Shown piece by piece: positions 1 to 8,172 of a stretch of 64,000 nucleotides of DNA (position 1 is its first letter; every line of letters starts with the position of its first letter). A program made the translations under genes and the position numbers. The DNA comes from JBJHBP01 sp050485645 (lineage in GTDB: Bacteria; Pseudomonadota; Gammaproteobacteria; Steroidobacterales; Rariloculaceae). The notes beneath the pieces were generated by a model, which saw only the letters and a program-made list of their open reading frames with translations, made no database searches and was not told the DNA's origin. The stretch covers positions 38,820 through 102,819 of the forward strand of contig JBJHBT010000014.1 in assembly GCA_050485645.1 (NCBI GenBank), read 5' to 3'.

Positions 1-1
1 C

Positions 2-664
2 AATCCACGCTCCAATATCGAGTCCGTCACGAACACTGTCGAGAACGCGGAGCCGTACTGGTCTCGAGGCGTCGACATCTCGGCGATGTACAGCAAACGC
101 CTGAACGGCGGAGGGAGTTTCAACGTTCGATTGATGGCGACTCGAAACATCGAGCAGAGCATCTGCACCAATCAGGTACGGATCAGCGAGGGTGAGTCGC
201 GTTGTGACGCCCGACAGAACGTGGTTGGACAGACTGGTGGGTTCTTTGCGGGTGGACTGCTTGCAAACTATTCTCCGACACCTTCGTGGTCGGGGAATCT
301 GTTCGGCACCTACCGCAGGAATGCATGGTCGGTCACGGCGCAGGCGCGCTTCACCGGCAGTGGCCAGGGTTCGGTATTGTGGGTGGGGCCGGACGATCCG
401 AAGTGGGCACCGGATTCCCATTTCACAATATCCAACAATACGATGCCGAGCTGGACGACGTGGAACACGACGTTCAACTACAACTTCGGACAGTCGCGTC
501 TAGCACCTCAGATGTTCACGGATCTCAGTGTGTCGCTGAACATCGACAACCTGTTCGACAAGCAGCCGAACTTCTGGTCAGGCGGCAATACCGGTGGTGT
601 CAACACTCGCTTCTTCAACGGAATGGGTCGCACCTACCGGCTGGGGTTGCGTATGGGCTTCTGA
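2..664 (+). CDS. TonB-dependent receptor, C-terminal part (5' end outside window)
   Basis: The frame is open from base 2 with no start in the window, so this is the last 220 residues of a larger outer-membrane receptor. The translation alternates short amphipathic strands and contains NIDNLFDKQP, typical of the last strands of TonB-dependent receptor barrels. It ends in RTYRLGLRMGF, with the terminal Phe that BAM recognises in outer-membrane proteins. The plug and TonB box lie upstream, so the substrate cannot be inferred. A strong hairpin at 682-716 and a classical terminator at 785-820 follow the stop codon. Confidence 0.85.
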   Translation, partial: NPRSNIESVTNTVENAEPYWSRGVDISAMYSKRLNGGGSFNVRLMATRNIEQSICTNQVRISEGESRCDARQNVVGQTGGFFAGGLLANYSPTPSWSGNLFGTYRRNAWSVTAQARFTGSGQGSVLWVGPDDPKWAPDSHFTISNNTMPSWTTWNTTFNYNFGQSRLAPQMFTDLSVSLNIDNLFDKQPNFWSGGNTGGVNTRFFNGMGRTYRLGLRMGF

Positions 665-681
665 CGACGGGGCAGCCGGAA

Positions 682-716
682 GGTGCAACCGGGGGTGAAT
701 CACTCCCGGTTGCACC
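682..716 (+). terminator. Strong hairpin after the TonB receptor
   Basis: A perfect stem formed by ggtgcaaccggg and its complement lies 17 bases after the receptor stop codon. No T-run follows it, so it may stabilise the 3' end rather than terminate on its own. Confidence 0.5.
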
Positions 717-784
717 ACCCGAACCGGATACCGAGTTCCCAATGAACTATGCATTGAACCCCTTGCATTGTTCTGACAGGGCCT

Positions 785-820
785 GTGCCGGACATCCGCA
801 AGGACGTCCGGCACTTTTTT
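785..820 (+). terminator. Rho-independent terminator
   Basis: The 9-bp stem gtgccggac / gtccggcac is followed directly by six T. It lies downstream of the TonB receptor and before the sugar dehydrogenase remnant. Confidence 0.85.
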
Positions 821-868
821 CGTGGCGCGCTATCATCGCTTCTGACATTCGGGCATCAGGATGCGACG

Positions 869-1441
869 ATGAAAGATAAGTATCTGAAAGTGCCTGACAG
901 GCGCCTGGGTCATCGATGCACTGCGATGATGGCGTCAACCGTGGTCACGACCGTGGTCACGACGCTGATGTTTCTTGATGTACTCGCCCAGCCTCCTGGC
1001 CCACCTGCCGAGAGCTTACGCGTTGTGACCGTGGCCGAGGGCCTGCGCAACCCTTGGAGTATTGCGTTTCTGCCGAACGGCGACATGCTGGTTACGGAGC
1101 GCGGCGGCAGCCTGCGCATCGTTCGCGACGGACGGCTGCTTGCCGACTCTGTGCCCGGCGTGCCGGCGGTGTGCTCGACAGGCCAGGGCGGATTGCATGA
1201 GGTGTTGCCGCATCCGCGATTCGAATCCAATCAGCTGCTGTACCTGAGTTATGCGAAATCCGGCGATGATCCATCGCAGGGGACCACGGCAATCAGCCGT
1301 GGACGTTTAGTCGACGATCGGCTCATCGCGTCGATTCACCGACGATCTCGAAGGGCATGAGGCGCAGGACAGTTCCAATCACATCGGCACCATCGTGCGT
1401 TTGCGCGATGATGGCACGGTGACGGTAACGTGTTTCGCGGC
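869..1441 (+). pseudogene. Decayed PQQ-dependent sugar dehydrogenase (glucose/sorbosone dehydrogenase family)
   Basis: From ATG 869 the frame encodes a hydrophobic leader and then the family opening: EGLRNPWSIAFLPNGDMLVTER, GGLHEVLPHPRF and LYLSYA. It stops at 1360 after about 163 residues, whereas family members have roughly 350-400. The conserved EAQDSSNHIGTIVRLRDDGT segment (normally AQDLSNHLGKILRLNDDGT) follows in another frame at about 1349-1414, so a central segment is missing and the frame has shifted. Homology ends near 1415-1430, where a fragment of an unrelated gene begins. Intact relatives are periplasmic beta-propellers that oxidise sugars. Confidence 0.75.
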
Positions 1442-1639
1442 AATGTGATTGCTCAGGGTTGTCGGGACAGCTACGTGTTGGCTAACGACCGACTGGTCGT
1501 GACGCTGGGTCTGGACGGTCACGTGGTCGTTGAAACACACGATGCGGTGCTGGTGATGACACACCAGCAGGCGCAGGGCCTCAAGGATGTGGTCGAGGGG
1601 CTCGCTCATTCTGCCCGCAAGGGCGCTACGGGGCCATGA
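1409..1639 (+). pseudogene. 3' remnant of mannose-1-phosphate guanylyltransferase (ManC-like)
   Basis: The frame reads GDGNVFRGNVIAQGCRDSY, then LVVTLGLDGHVVVETHDAVLV and QAQGLKDVVEGL. This matches the end of the nucleotidyltransferase domain of GDP-mannose pyrophosphorylases (pattern NSYV..ERLVA..G..DLVVVETADAVLV...AQ.VK). Only about 70 residues remain and there is no proper start; GTG 1430 is the first possible one. It abuts the PQQ-dehydrogenase remnant, which suggests a deletion that fused two genes. Mannose activation would belong to polysaccharide synthesis, but this copy cannot be functional. Confidence 0.65.
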
Positions 1640-1660
1640 CGGGGCATTGTTCGAGAACCG

Positions 1661-3010
1661 TTACCCCTGGTTCCGCCAGTCCGGCTGCGCGAAGTACGCC
1701 TTCGTCTCCCGTGCCACAAGCCCCGACAGCAGAATCAACCCGATCAGATTGGGCAGTGCCATCAGCCCGTTCATGATGTCGGCGATGGTCCACACCATCT
1801 CCAGCTCCGTAACGGCGCCGACGAAGATGGCGAGCACGAAGGCGAGGCGGTAGGGCTTGATGGCGCGGTGCCCGAACAGGCGGTGCATGTTGCGCTCGCC
1901 GTAGTAGGCCCAGCCGAGCACCGTGGAGAAGGCGAAGAACGCCACGCTGAGGGTGACGATGATGCCGCCCCATTCGCCCGGCAGTCCGGTCGAGAAGGCC
2001 AGCGATGTCAGCGGCGCGCCGGTGACGCCCGATGTCCATGCGCCGGTGGTGATGATGACCAGTGCCGTGAACGACACGACGACCAGGGTGTCGAGAAACG
2101 TTTGTGTCATGGACACCAGCGCCTGTCGAACCGGGTTGGATGTCTGTGCGGCCGCCGCGGCGATGCCGCCGGTGCCAAGTCCGGATTCGTTGGAAAAGAT
2201 GCCGCGCGCGACACCGAAACGTATGGCCGCGGCGAGTCCGGCGCCTGCGAAGCCGCCGGTAGCGGCCGTGCCCGTGAACGCATCGGTGAAGATCAGCGCG
2301 AGCGCGCCTGGCAGGCCCTCGATATTCACGGCAAGCACATAGGTGGCGCCGAGGATGTAGATGACCGTCATCAGCGGCACGAAGAAGGCGGTGAACCTGC
2401 CGATGGAACGGATGCCGCCGAGGATGACGATGCCGGCGCCCACCGTGAGGATCAGGCCTGTGATCCATGGCGGCACGCCGAATTGTGAGTTCACCTCGTC
2501 GGCTACCGTGTTGGCCTGCACCATGTTGCCGATGCCGAATGCCGCGATCGACGCCGCGACGGCAAAGAACAGCGCCAGCCCCACACCCAGCGGCCCCTTG
2601 ATGCCCTCGCTCAGGTAGAACTGCGGGCCGCCCGACTGTTCGCCGTTGGCGTCCACCTTGCGGAAACGCACACCGAGAAACGCCTCGCAGTATTTGGTGG
2701 CCATGCCGACGAGGCCGGTCATCCACATCCAGAACACCGCGCCCGGCCCGCCCAGGACGATCGCCGTGGCGACACCGGCGATGTTGCCGACTCCGATGGT
2801 CGCCGCCAGTGCGGTGGCGAGCGCCTGGTAGTGAGTGATGTCACCCGCCGCGCCGTGCTCGCGACGGCGTATCAGTCCGTACCACAGCGCATAACCCAGG
2901 CGTCGAAACTGAATGCCACGCAGGATAAACGTGAGATAGATGCCCGTCAGCAACAGCAACGGGATCAGCAGGAATGGCCCCCAGACAACGCTGTTGATAC
3001 GCTCAAGCAT
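1661..3010 (-). CDS. AGCS-family sodium:amino acid (alanine/glycine) symporter
   Basis: This 449-residue multi-pass inner-membrane protein has the usual length for the family. Conserved blocks are GVGNIAGVATAIVLGGPGAV, the region after it ending in KYCEAFLGVRFR, and NESGLGTGGIAAAAAQT. The start MLERINSVVWGPFLLIPLLL matches family N termini. It is expected to import alanine or glycine with sodium. Its ATG lies only 14 bp from the inverted-repeat end of a RAYT element (3025-3038), so its original promoter may have been displaced. No obvious Shine-Dalgarno sequence precedes the start. The gene is not functionally tied to the neighbouring polysaccharide locus. Confidence 0.9.
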   Translation of the reverse strand: MLERINSVVWGPFLLIPLLLLTGIYLTFILRGIQFRRLGYALWYGLIRRREHGAAGDITHYQALATALAATIGVGNIAGVATAIVLGGPGAVFWMWMTGLVGMATKYCEAFLGVRFRKVDANGEQSGGPQFYLSEGIKGPLGVGLALFFAVAASIAAFGIGNMVQANTVADEVNSQFGVPPWITGLILTVGAGIVILGGIRSIGRFTAFFVPLMTVIYILGATYVLAVNIEGLPGALALIFTDAFTGTAATGGFAGAGLAAAIRFGVARGIFSNESGLGTGGIAAAAAQTSNPVRQALVSMTQTFLDTLVVVSFTALVIITTGAWTSGVTGAPLTSLAFSTGLPGEWGGIIVTLSVAFFAFSTVLGWAYYGERNMHRLFGHRAIKPYRLAFVLAIFVGAVTELEMVWTIADIMNGLMALPNLIGLILLSGLVARETKAYFAQPDWRNQG

Positions 3011-3024
3011 TGCCGGAGTTTACG

Positions 3025-3038
3025 GGGTCGGACCACGA
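3025..3038. repeat. Left inverted repeat of the RAYT element
   Basis: The sequence gggtcggaccacga is the exact reverse complement of 4011-4024. The two copies bracket the transposase gene. Confidence 0.75.
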
Positions 3039-3122
3039 CGGGAAAGTGAAAGTGCATGATTTGGTGCCGTTTTTCCCCAGCACCAAACCTCTGAACCTCA
3101 CCTTACGGTTCGAATATCCCGC

Positions 3123-3869
3123 CTAAATCGCGCCGTAAGACTGATCCGCTACTTCCCGCAGAACGTGATACGTCGAACCGCCGTGCTCTGTGACCACGAC
3201 GCTGCGCCGCCCTGCGTTGGTATCCAGTGCCGTACGAAACGATTCAACGTACTCCTTGCCGCCGATGGCCAGAGCCTCGGTCCAGGTCGGCTCGCGCTGC
3301 AGCAAACGGCCACTCCCCAGAGCAGCGTTGACCTGTGCACGCAGCAAGGCCTGCAGCGCAGTCAGCTCACGACATTGGAACAATTGCATTAGCACAGGTA
3401 TATCGATGGTGCGGTAGCGTTGCCGCGGTTGCTGAATCGCGCAGTATCCACTTTCGGGCCACTGCTCGGGGTGGCGTACGACGCCAGCGCGAACCATGTT
3501 GAGGTCGATGTACCGCATACACGCCGCCAGGTGGTGATCACTGCTGACAGCGGTCGCGTGGTAACGATCTTCCCAGAAGGCTCCGCGCCGACCTTTGCGC
3601 TTGTTGTACTCTTGGCCCGTGCGCCCCTCGATGAGCTGCATGCTGCGTGCGATCTCCCCATAGCCCCGGTCCATGACGAGCAGGTGTATGTGGTTGCAGG
3701 TGACGATGTAGTTGAGAACTCGCAGGCGATGGCGTTTGCGGGCAACCGAAAGCCAGTAGATCCAGCGTCGCCGATCCTTTCGAAACCGGAGCAGGAACTG
3801 CCGCTCGTGACATCGATGCGTCAGGTGCCAGATGTGGCCGGCGAGGTAGTGACGATTGGCGCGGGGCAT
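3123..3869 (-). CDS. REP-associated tyrosine transposase (RAYT, IS200/Y1 superfamily)
   Basis: About 248 residues from ATG 3869; an upstream ATG at 3923 is possible, but MPRANRHYLAGHIWHLTHRC is the normal family start. The HUH-type metal motif is visible as NHIHLLV, followed by SMQLIEGRTGQEYNKRKGR and the W-E-DRYHAT block. MRYIDLNMVRAGVVRHPEQW is the characteristic RAYT C-terminal block. These enzymes nick single-stranded REP sequences through a tyrosine. The gene is intact, so the element may be mobile or domesticated. Confidence 0.88.
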   Translation of the reverse strand: MPRANRHYLAGHIWHLTHRCHERQFLLRFRKDRRRWIYWLSVARKRHRLRVLNYIVTCNHIHLLVMDRGYGEIARSMQLIEGRTGQEYNKRKGRRGAFWEDRYHATAVSSDHHLAACMRYIDLNMVRAGVVRHPEQWPESGYCAIQQPRQRYRTIDIPVLMQLFQCRELTALQALLRAQVNAALGSGRLLQREPTWTEALAIGGKEYVESFRTALDTNAGRRSVVVTEHGGSTYHVLREVADQSYGAI

Positions 3870-4010
3870 TTGCGATTCCGGGACGGGCGAACAGGGCAAC
3901 GGGGCAACGGTGACACCAGCCATATTGATGGCTGAAAAGGAAGTGTAAGGGCGAGTTCGGCACCCCTGGAATCGCCGAAATCCGCGAAATTAGGGAGTTA
4001 TGGCCGAGCT

Positions 4011-4024
4011 TCGTGGTCCGACCC
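4011..4024. repeat. Right inverted repeat of the RAYT element
   Basis: The sequence tcgtggtccgaccc is the exact reverse complement of 3025-3038. Confidence 0.75.
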
Positions 4025-4039
4025 TAGACCCCTAGACCT

Positions 4040-4068
4040 AAAAAAAGGCCGCAACGAGTGCGGCCTTT
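4040..4068 (-). terminator. Rho-independent terminator of the PEP-CTERM gene
   Basis: The 10-bp stem aaaggccgca / tgcggccttt, read on the minus strand, is followed by a run of seven T (4046-4040). It lies 27 bp after the stop codon of the minus-strand PEP-CTERM gene. Confidence 0.9.
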
Positions 4069-4094
4069 GTTCTGGAAGTGAAGTGGCTTTGGGA

Positions 4095-4826
4095 TCAGGC
4101 GGCTGTCTGAATCCGCTGAACCTGTGTGCGTCGGCGACGGATCAGGGCCATTGCGATCAGGGCGAGACCCAGCAGCGCCAGTGTGCCCGGCTCCGGCACC
4201 TGACGCGCCGTGATCAGGCGCTGGTTCGACTGCGGGTTGTGCGGCTCGAGCACGAACAGCTCGTACTCCGAGCTGGCATAGTCAGCGCCGCCACTCAGGC
4301 TGGCCAGCATGGTGTTGGCCGCCTGCTGCACCGTGTTGCTGAAGTTTGCGCGAAATGCACCGCTGCCGAGGCCCAGGGCGCCGCCATGGTCGTAGATGAT
4401 GTCCCACACGGCGAGCTGGAAAGCGGCATCGGTGGTTCCGTTGCCCAGCGACGATCCGTGGTTGTCGTACAGCTGGCTCAGCAGCGACAGCTGCGATCCG
4501 GCCAGCGCGCCGGAGGCGTTCACGAGTTCGTACTGGACCGCACGGTTCGTCACGAGATTGGTCGTGACGTCGATGCAGAACGCATGCAGCGTGTCATCCC
4601 AGTAGACACCGCCGTCGTCGCTGACGCCGAACTGGAACTGGCCGGCATGGACGTTGACGTTACGTACGCCGGAAATCGAGCCTGCACTGAAACCGTCGGC
4701 GAAACCCTGATAGGTCATCGTGATCGGTGCGGCCTGTGCGGCCGATGCCCATACGCCGATCGATACGGCCAGGGTCAGCGTGGCGAAAATGCTCTTTGCG
4801 GTCTTGTGTGTGGTCTTGTGCGGCAT
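4095..4826 (-). CDS. PEP-CTERM sorting-domain protein with thioester-like Cys/Gln pattern
   Basis: 243 residues from ATG 4826, chosen because a signal peptide (hydrophobic stretch ending ASAAQA) follows at once; the frame stays open further upstream. The C terminus has the exosortase signal VPEPGTLALLGLALIAMALI followed by RRRR, expected to be cut by XrtA. The mature part has FCID (Cys84) and AAFQLAVWDIIYDHG (Gln137), recalling the Cys-Gln pair of surface thioester domains, although bond formation is inference. A candidate sigma-54 promoter lies at 4954-4970 and a strong terminator follows. The protein is probably extracellular, associated with the matrix polysaccharide. Confidence 0.9.
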   Translation of the reverse strand: MPHKTTHKTAKSIFATLTLAVSIGVWASAAQAAPITMTYQGFADGFSAGSISGVRNVNVHAGQFQFGVSDDGGVYWDDTLHAFCIDVTTNLVTNRAVQYELVNASGALAGSQLSLLSQLYDNHGSSLGNGTTDAAFQLAVWDIIYDHGGALGLGSGAFRANFSNTVQQAANTMLASLSGGADYASSEYELFVLEPHNPQSNQRLITARQVPEPGTLALLGLALIAMALIRRRRTQVQRIQTAA

Positions 4827-4953
4827 TGCGATCAATCCCTTTATTCTGTCGACTTGCTCTGTCGACGACCACTGCGGGCGGCCGTCTTTGGTGTTCCGGC
4901 TGCGAGCGGCGAAGCCCGACGCGGCACCCGGTTCCTGATAGTTGCCCCATATC

Positions 4954-4970
4954 AAGCAACATCCATGCCA
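4954..4970 (-). promoter_or_regulatory. Candidate sigma-54 (-24/-12) promoter of the PEP-CTERM gene
   Basis: On the minus strand TGGCATGGATGTTGCTT matches the consensus TGGCAC-N5-TTGCW, with the required GG-N10-GC spacing. It lies about 130 bp upstream of ATG 4826. PEP-CTERM genes are known in some bacteria to be driven by PrsK/PrsR with RpoN. Confidence 0.72.
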
Positions 4971-5177
4971 CATCGTATTTTTTATTAAAAACAAACACTT
5001 GAAGTCTGGCGTCGCAGGGAATGGACGGTGATTGGAAAGAAACTCGACAGTTCCGGCGCCGCGCTGTTGGCGACAGCGGAATAGGCGGGCGCTGACAATA
5101 TCACGCGAATCCTCGCCGCCGGCCCCGGGGCCGGCGGGCCGCTCCTCAGCGCCGCTCCTCCGGGTGGCGCGCGGCGG

Positions 5178-6002
5178 TCATCCGTCGCCCGGCACCGGCA
5201 TGTCGATCCTGAACAGCCTCGCCGCCGTGCGCCACGCGATATTCTCCCGGGCATCGTCGGGCAGCTCCAGTCCGTCGAAGAATCGCAGGTAGGTGCCCAT
5301 GCCGGCCAGTGGCCAGTCGGTGCCATACATCAGCTGGCGACCGGGATCACCCATGTACATGATCAGGTCTTTCACCCGCTGCACCATGTAGCGTTCGAAC
5401 TCGTAGTGAAAGTCGCCCAGGGTGAGTCCGGATATGTCGGCGTAGACATTGTCGTTCTTGTACAGCACTTCGGCGGCATCCTGAAACCAGGGGTTGCCGA
5501 GGTGGCACATGATGAATTTCACGTCCGGAAAATCCACCGCCACGTCATCGATCAGCAGTGGATGCGCCTGGCGCAGCTTCGCCTGTTTGGCGTAGGTGTC
5601 GCCGGTGTGGATCATCACAGGCACATCGTATTTGGCTGCGATGTGGAACACGGACTCCAAAGACGCGTCGTTGATGGCATAGTTTTCGTAGCCCGGATAG
5701 AGCTTGATGCCCTTCACCAGCCCGTCGCGAAGCCGTTCTTCCAGCCGGAACAGGTCGGTACGTTCGCCGTTGCCGCGCCAACGCAGGCCTTCCACGATCG
5801 TGGCCCGGGGGTCACCGTGCAGCACCTCGATAACCTCGTCCACATGGGGCCGCTCCGGCCCGACCTTGTAGGATGTGAGCACCACGGCATGATCGACACC
5901 GACGCGGGCCATGTCGGCGAACAGTTCGCCCACTGTCTGTGCGGGCGCTTTCGGCGTGTGCGGGTCGTAATTGTTGATGTGGACGTGGCAGTCGATCAGC
6001 AT
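5178..6002 (-). CDS. Amidohydrolase-family (amidohydrolase 2) TIM-barrel hydrolase
   Basis: The 274-residue protein opens with MLIDCHVHINNYD, whose HxH is the metal-binding motif. Further signatures are VMIHTGDT, KFIMCHLGNPWF and LMYGTDWPL, which supply the other metal and catalytic residues of the amidohydrolase 2 (ACMSD-like) family. Members are cytoplasmic hydrolases or decarboxylases of small carboxylated or cyclic substrates; the substrate here cannot be told. It is divergent from rfbB, and the 225 bp between them hold a heptamer tandem repeat that starts 15 bp from this start codon. Confidence 0.82.
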   Translation of the reverse strand: MLIDCHVHINNYDPHTPKAPAQTVGELFADMARVGVDHAVVLTSYKVGPERPHVDEVIEVLHGDPRATIVEGLRWRGNGERTDLFRLEERLRDGLVKGIKLYPGYENYAINDASLESVFHIAAKYDVPVMIHTGDTYAKQAKLRQAHPLLIDDVAVDFPDVKFIMCHLGNPWFQDAAEVLYKNDNVYADISGLTLGDFHYEFERYMVQRVKDLIMYMGDPGRQLMYGTDWPLAGMGTYLRFFDGLELPDDARENIAWRTAARLFRIDMPVPGDG

Positions 6003-6017
6003 GTTCTCGATTCTAGC

Positions 6018-6087
6018 AGCCGTGAGCCGTGAGCCGTGAGCCGTGAGCCTTAAGCCTTAAGCCTTAAGCCTTAAGCCTTAAGCCTTA
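6018..6087. repeat. Heptanucleotide tandem repeat, 10 units in two variants
   Basis: Four copies of agccgtg (6018-6045) are followed by six perfect copies of agcctta (6046-6087), then a diverging unit agccgtc. The array lies between two divergent genes. Confidence 0.95.
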
Positions 6088-6227
6088 AGCCGTCGGCGGA
6101 CTGCGACGTATTTCGCAGCAGGTCGTGCGGGCCGACGCCACACTGTAGAATTCGCCGGCAGCCTGTATGGCGCATGCCGCCGCTCAACCGAACCACAACG
6201 TTCAACCGATCCGACCTCAGGGACGAC

Positions 6228-7304
6228 ATGAAAACCATTCTGATCACCGGCGGCGCCGGTTTCATCGGCTCCAGCACGGTACGCGTGTTTCTGGGCGCCA
6301 GCGATGCCCGCATCGTCAATGTGGACAAGCTCACCTACGCCGGCAACCCGGAAAGCCTGGCCGACATCGAGAACTCGCCGCGCTACACCTTCGAGCAGGT
6401 GGACATCTGCGATGGCGACGCACTGCGCACCCTGTTCGAGCGCCACGATCCGGATGCCGTCGTGCATCTGGCCGCCGAGAGCCATGTCGACCGGTCCATC
6501 GACGGTCCCACCGAATTCCTGCATACCAATGTGATGGGCACCGGTGAGCTGCTGCGTACGGCGCTGGATCACTGGCGCGGCCTCGACGAAACCCGCCGGC
6601 AGGCGTTCCGCTTCCTGCACGTGTCCACGGACGAGGTCTACGGTGACCTCGGACCGGAGGGTACGCCGTTCACGGAGACCACCCGATATGCGCCCAGTTC
6701 ACCGTACGCGGCCACGAAGGCTGCGTCCGATCATCTGGTGCGTGCCTGGCACCGCACCTACGGCCTGCCGATCCTGATCACCAACTGTTCGAACAACTAC
6801 GGCCCCTGCCAGTTTCCCGAGAAACTGATTCCACACATGATCCTCAACGCGCTGTCCGGCAAACCGCTGCCGGTGTACGGAGACGGTCAGCAGGTGCGCG
6901 ACTGGCTGTATGTGGAAGACCATGCCAATGCACTGTGGACGGTGCTCACCAGCGGCCGCGTCGGCGAAACCTATAACATCGGTGGACACAACGAAGTGCG
7001 CAACCTCGATGTGGTGCGCGAGATCTGCCGGCTGCTCGATGCGCGACTGGGCAACGACGCGGGCAGTTCCGTCTCCGCGCTCATCAGGTTTGTGACGGAT
7101 CGGCCCGGTCACGACACACGCTACGCGATCGACGCCGGCAGGATCCAGCGTGAACTGGGCTGGCAGCCGGCCGAGACCTTTGCCACCGGGCTGGAAAAGA
7201 CGGTGAACTGGTATCTGGACAATCGCATCTGGTGGCAGCGGGTACTGGATGGCAGCTATCGACTGGAGCGCATTGGCGCCGGAGGTGCCAGCGGTGGCGC
7301 GTAA
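6228..7304 (+). CDS. rfbB: dTDP-glucose 4,6-dehydratase
   Basis: 358 residues from ATG 6228, chosen because MKTILITGGAGFIGS is the family start with the Rossmann glycine motif. Other signatures are HLAAESHVDRSI, the catalytic HVSTDEVYGDL and YAATKAASDH (YxxxK), and NCSNNYGP. It converts dTDP-glucose to dTDP-4-keto-6-deoxyglucose, the second step of dTDP-L-rhamnose synthesis. First gene of rfbBACD; its end overlaps rfbA by 11 bp. Confidence 0.97.
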   Translation: MKTILITGGAGFIGSSTVRVFLGASDARIVNVDKLTYAGNPESLADIENSPRYTFEQVDICDGDALRTLFERHDPDAVVHLAAESHVDRSIDGPTEFLHTNVMGTGELLRTALDHWRGLDETRRQAFRFLHVSTDEVYGDLGPEGTPFTETTRYAPSSPYAATKAASDHLVRAWHRTYGLPILITNCSNNYGPCQFPEKLIPHMILNALSGKPLPVYGDGQQVRDWLYVEDHANALWTVLTSGRVGETYNIGGHNEVRNLDVVREICRLLDARLGNDAGSSVSALIRFVTDRPGHDTRYAIDAGRIQRELGWQPAETFATGLEKTVNWYLDNRIWWQRVLDGSYRLERIGAGGASGGA

Positions 7305-8172
7305 GGGAATCATCCTTGCCGGAGGTTCCGGCACCCGACTGCACCCGGTGACGCTCGCAGCCTGCAAGCAGCTGCTGCCGATCTACGACAAGCCCATGGT
7401 GTACTACCCGCTGACCACGCTGATGCTGGCCGGCATGCGTGACATTCTGCTGATCTCCACGCCGCAGGACAGCCCGCGCTTCGAACAGATGCTCGGTGAC
7501 GGTTCGCAATGGGGGTTGAACCTTGAGCACGCTGTGCAGCCCAGTCCGGATGGGCTGGCGCAGGCCTTCATCATTGGCGACGGATTCATCGGCAATGATC
7601 CCAGTGCGCTGATTCTCGGCGACAACCTGTTTTTCGGCACTGGTCTCACCGGCCAGCTGCGCGCCGCGGCGGCCAACACCGACAACGCCACCGTGTTTGC
7701 CTATCCGGTGTCCAACCCCACGGCGTTCGGTGTCGTCGAGTTCGATGCCGATGGGCGTGCGATTTCGATCGAAGAAAAGCCCGCGAAACCGCGCAGCCGT
7801 TTCGCGGTGACCGGCCTGTATTTCTACGACAGTCAGGTGGCCGGAATCGCGAAGTCACTGCAGCCATCGCCGCGCGGCGAACTGGAAATCACCGATCTGA
7901 ACAACATGTATCTGCAGCAGGGGCGCCTCGACGTGCAGCGCATGCGGCGCGGCATGGCGTGGCTGGATACCGGCACGCACGACTCGCTGCTCGAGGCATC
8001 GCATTTCATCCAGACGCTGGAGAAGCGCCAGGGACTCAAGGTCGGTTGTCCTGAGGAGGTCGCCTGGCGGCAGGGCTGGATCAGCGACGAGCAGCTGCTG
8101 CGCCTGGCCGAGCCCCTCAGGAAGAGCGGCTATGGCGATTATCTGAGCGAGCTGCTGGAGCTGGATGCATGA
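7294..8172 (+). CDS. rfbA: Glucose-1-phosphate thymidylyltransferase
   Basis: 292 residues. I choose GTG 7294 because ggagg at 7281-7285 sits 8 bases upstream and RKGIILAGGSGTRLHP follows at once, as in known RfbA proteins; an in-frame ATG at 7249 has no such support. The nucleotide-binding loop is GGSGTRLHPVT, and YDKPMVYYPL and ILGDNLFFG are typical. It activates glucose-1-phosphate with dTTP to dTDP-glucose, the first step of rhamnose synthesis. It overlaps rfbB at its start and rfbC by 4 bp at its end. Confidence 0.95.
   Translation: MARKGIILAGGSGTRLHPVTLAACKQLLPIYDKPMVYYPLTTLMLAGMRDILLISTPQDSPRFEQMLGDGSQWGLNLEHAVQPSPDGLAQAFIIGDGFIGNDPSALILGDNLFFGTGLTGQLRAAAANTDNATVFAYPVSNPTAFGVVEFDADGRAISIEEKPAKPRSRFAVTGLYFYDSQVAGIAKSLQPSPRGELEITDLNNMYLQQGRLDVQRMRRGMAWLDTGTHDSLLEASHFIQTLEKRQGLKVGCPEEVAWRQGWISDEQLLRLAEPLRKSGYGDYLSELLELDA

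Larger units (their letters stand above)
3025..4024. mobile_element. RAYT-containing element bounded by 14-bp inverted repeats
   Basis: A 1-kb segment is bounded by perfect 14-bp inverted copies (3025-3038 and 4011-4024) and carries a single Y1-type transposase gene. A further inverted pair (tttggtgc / gcaccaaa) lies inside the left end at about 3059-3088. REP-associated tyrosine transposases normally sit beside short palindromic repeats, so these ends may be REP-like units instead of classical insertion-sequence termini. Target duplications were not identified. Confidence 0.6.

Noticed and set aside
1430..1639. Independent small gene of 69 codons
   Set aside because: The translation is clearly the end of a ManC-like enzyme and lacks the N-terminal nucleotide-binding part, so it was annotated as a remnant.
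6018..6087. Heptamer array considered as iteron-type origin or CRISPR
   Set aside because: The units are contiguous without spacers and no replication or cas gene is near.
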